DNA of 6,826 nucleotides from contig JAGVKI010000072.1 in the NCBI GenBank assembly GCA_020050695.1, positions 1 to 6,826 on the forward strand, written 5' to 3'. Source of the DNA: Alphaproteobacteria bacterium (lineage in GTDB: Bacteria > Pseudomonadota > Alphaproteobacteria > Rickettsiales > SXRF01). This document shows positions 5,967 to 6,826 of this stretch, piece by piece. The first letter of the stretch is position 1. Every line of letters starts with the position of its first letter. The notes under the pieces are model-generated. The model saw nothing but the letters and a program-made list of their open reading frames with translations, was not told where the DNA came from and ran no database searches. The position numbers and the translations under genes are program-made.

Positions 5967-6441
5967 GACGACCAGAAGCCTTGATAAATGCGACCTTAAA
6001 ATACTCGATCTGCTGCAGCGCGATGCCTCCATACCGCTAAAGCGGCTTGCGGAACTTTGCCATGTGTCCGAGGCGACCGGCAGCCGCCGTGTGGCAGCGC
6101 TCAAAAAGAGCGGCTATCTTGGCAAGCAGGTGATGCTGCTTGACCGCAGGAAGCTTGGACTCGGGCTTTCGGTATATGTACTGGTGGCTATGGAGCATGA
6201 GCATACCGCTCCGCTTAAGAAGTTTGAAGACCGCCTGCGCAAACACCCCAATGTCATGAATATCAGCTTTATCAGCGGCGATTTCGACTATCTCATGCAT
6301 ATCGTGGTTAAGGACATGCAGGAATACCATGATTTTGCCGAAGCGCATTTCGTGGATGAAAACCATGTGAAGAAATACCACAGCATGTTTGAGATGAAAT
6401 CGCTCAAAGACAATCATATCATTCCCATAAACATAGGATGA
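5965..6441 (+). CDS. Lrp/AsnC-family transcriptional regulator
   Basis: The 158 residues have the two Lrp/AsnC domains. The N-terminal winged helix-turn-helix runs from LDKCDLKILDLLQRDA (6-21) through the recognition region LAELCHVSEATGSRRVAALKKSGYL (28-52, key residues S35, R41, R42). The C-terminal ligand-sensing RAM domain starts near 68 and carries the GDFDY motif (105-109) typical of the effector pocket region. The ATG at 5965 is preferred because the family normally begins a few residues before LDxxD. An in-frame TTG at 5950 would add five residues but lies within the operator-like repeat. No strong ribosome site precedes either start, so translation may be weak or nearly leaderless. 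It is divergent from a LysE-type exporter, which is its most likely target, and it is followed after 3 bases by an unknown gene. Confidence 0.9.
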   Translation: MTTRSLDKCDLKILDLLQRDASIPLKRLAELCHVSEATGSRRVAALKKSGYLGKQVMLLDRRKLGLGLSVYVLVAMEHEHTAPLKKFEDRLRKHPNVMNISFISGDFDYLMHIVVKDMQEYHDFAEAHFVDENHVKKYHSMFEMKSLKDNHIIPINIG

Positions 6442-6444
6442 CAG

Positions 6445-6826
6445 ATGGGCAGAGGACATTCGCTTACTGAAGAAGAAGACGCGTTCCTGGGATATGTGCA
6501 GGGAATGCGAAATTCCGTCGGGAAACGCTTTATCATGCATCACATAGACGAGTACGGCTTTGAGTCGTTTGAGCAGTTCTGGGATAAGATGAAAGTGGCG
6601 CGTTTCAAGGAACCCCCTGAACTTGAATTGTCCGAGGAAGAGCGCGAGTCGCTCGCCAATGCCATTCACGCAAGTACCCGGCGCATGTTTCTTGAAAAAG
6701 GCGCAGGTGCCTTGCTGACCGTGTTTGGCTTTAGCGCTGGTAAAAGTGGCGTCGATGACCTGACACAAGGTTCCAAGGGGCGTCGCACTATTCCTGTCGA
6801 TGACGCTATGGATATTGTGCTCAAGC
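6445..6826 (+). CDS. Hypothetical protein, 5' part (cut by window edge)
   Basis: An open frame of 127 codons begins MGRGHSLTEEEDAFLGYVQG and runs off the window. I do not recognise the family. It starts 3 bases after the regulator's stop, and its ribosome site AGGA (6435-6438, 6 bases before the ATG) overlaps that gene's end, so the two are very likely co-translated. The visible part is polar and rich in charged residues: an acidic patch LSEEERESL at about 62-70, then a short hydrophobic stretch GAGALLTVFGFSAG at about 85-98. It has no signal peptide. GKSG (98-101) is not a valid Walker A motif because the spacing to the preceding glycine is wrong. Operon position suggests a link to the regulator or exporter, but no function can be given. 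Confidence 0.8.
   Translation, partial: MGRGHSLTEEEDAFLGYVQGMRNSVGKRFIMHHIDEYGFESFEQFWDKMKVARFKEPPELELSEEERESLANAIHASTRRMFLEKGAGALLTVFGFSAGKSGVDDLTQGSKGRRTIPVDDAMDIVLK

Noticed and set aside
6727..6750. P-loop (Walker A) in the unknown gene at 6445
   Set aside because: GFSAGKSG has only three residues between the first glycine and GK instead of four, and no nearby features support an NTPase.
6037..6768. Minus-strand open frame of 243 codons opposite the Lrp-type gene and its neighbour
   Set aside because: It is antisense to a clear Lrp/AsnC protein and to a tightly coupled downstream gene.

Overview
The window looks like ordinary chromosomal DNA of an alphaproteobacterium of moderate GC content. 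That placement rests on the cysteine-free 55-residue L33, the GalU with an FPVGGLGTRFLP start, the single-domain QueF and the strong TTGACA promoter. It is inference from protein character, not a database result. No mobile element, CRISPR array, rRNA or tRNA is visible. The window cuts a gene at each end.

Layout. (1) Positions 1-1541, minus strand: rpmG (L33), yajC and the first 281 codons of secD, reading leftward from a good promoter at 1571-1598. This is one translation and protein-export unit. (2) Positions 1542-1726: a divergent intergenic region. (3) Positions 1727-4026, plus strand: galU and ugd, 23 bases apart, which convert glucose-1-phosphate to UDP-glucose and then UDP-glucuronate for envelope polysaccharide. 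(4) Positions 4023-5842, minus strand: a LysE/RhtB-type exporter, queF (queuosine biosynthesis) and a compact unrecognised protein with protein-kinase-like catalytic motifs. Its stop codon overlaps the ugd stop in the convergent orientation. (5) Positions 5843-5964: a divergent control region with helically phased TTGCA boxes. (6) Positions 5965-6826, plus strand: an Lrp/AsnC-type regulator, then an unrecognised gene cut by the window end.

How the parts fit. The Lrp-type regulator probably controls the divergent exporter and itself, as in many LysE/Lrp pairs. queF and the kinase-like gene probably share transcripts with the exporter. queF also has its own 86-base leader. That leader can fold into a long imperfect hairpin that takes in the ribosome binding site and ends one base before the start codon. 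The most novel items are this queF leader and the small kinase-like protein next to it. Both are candidates only: the sequence shows the pairing and the motifs, not the function.
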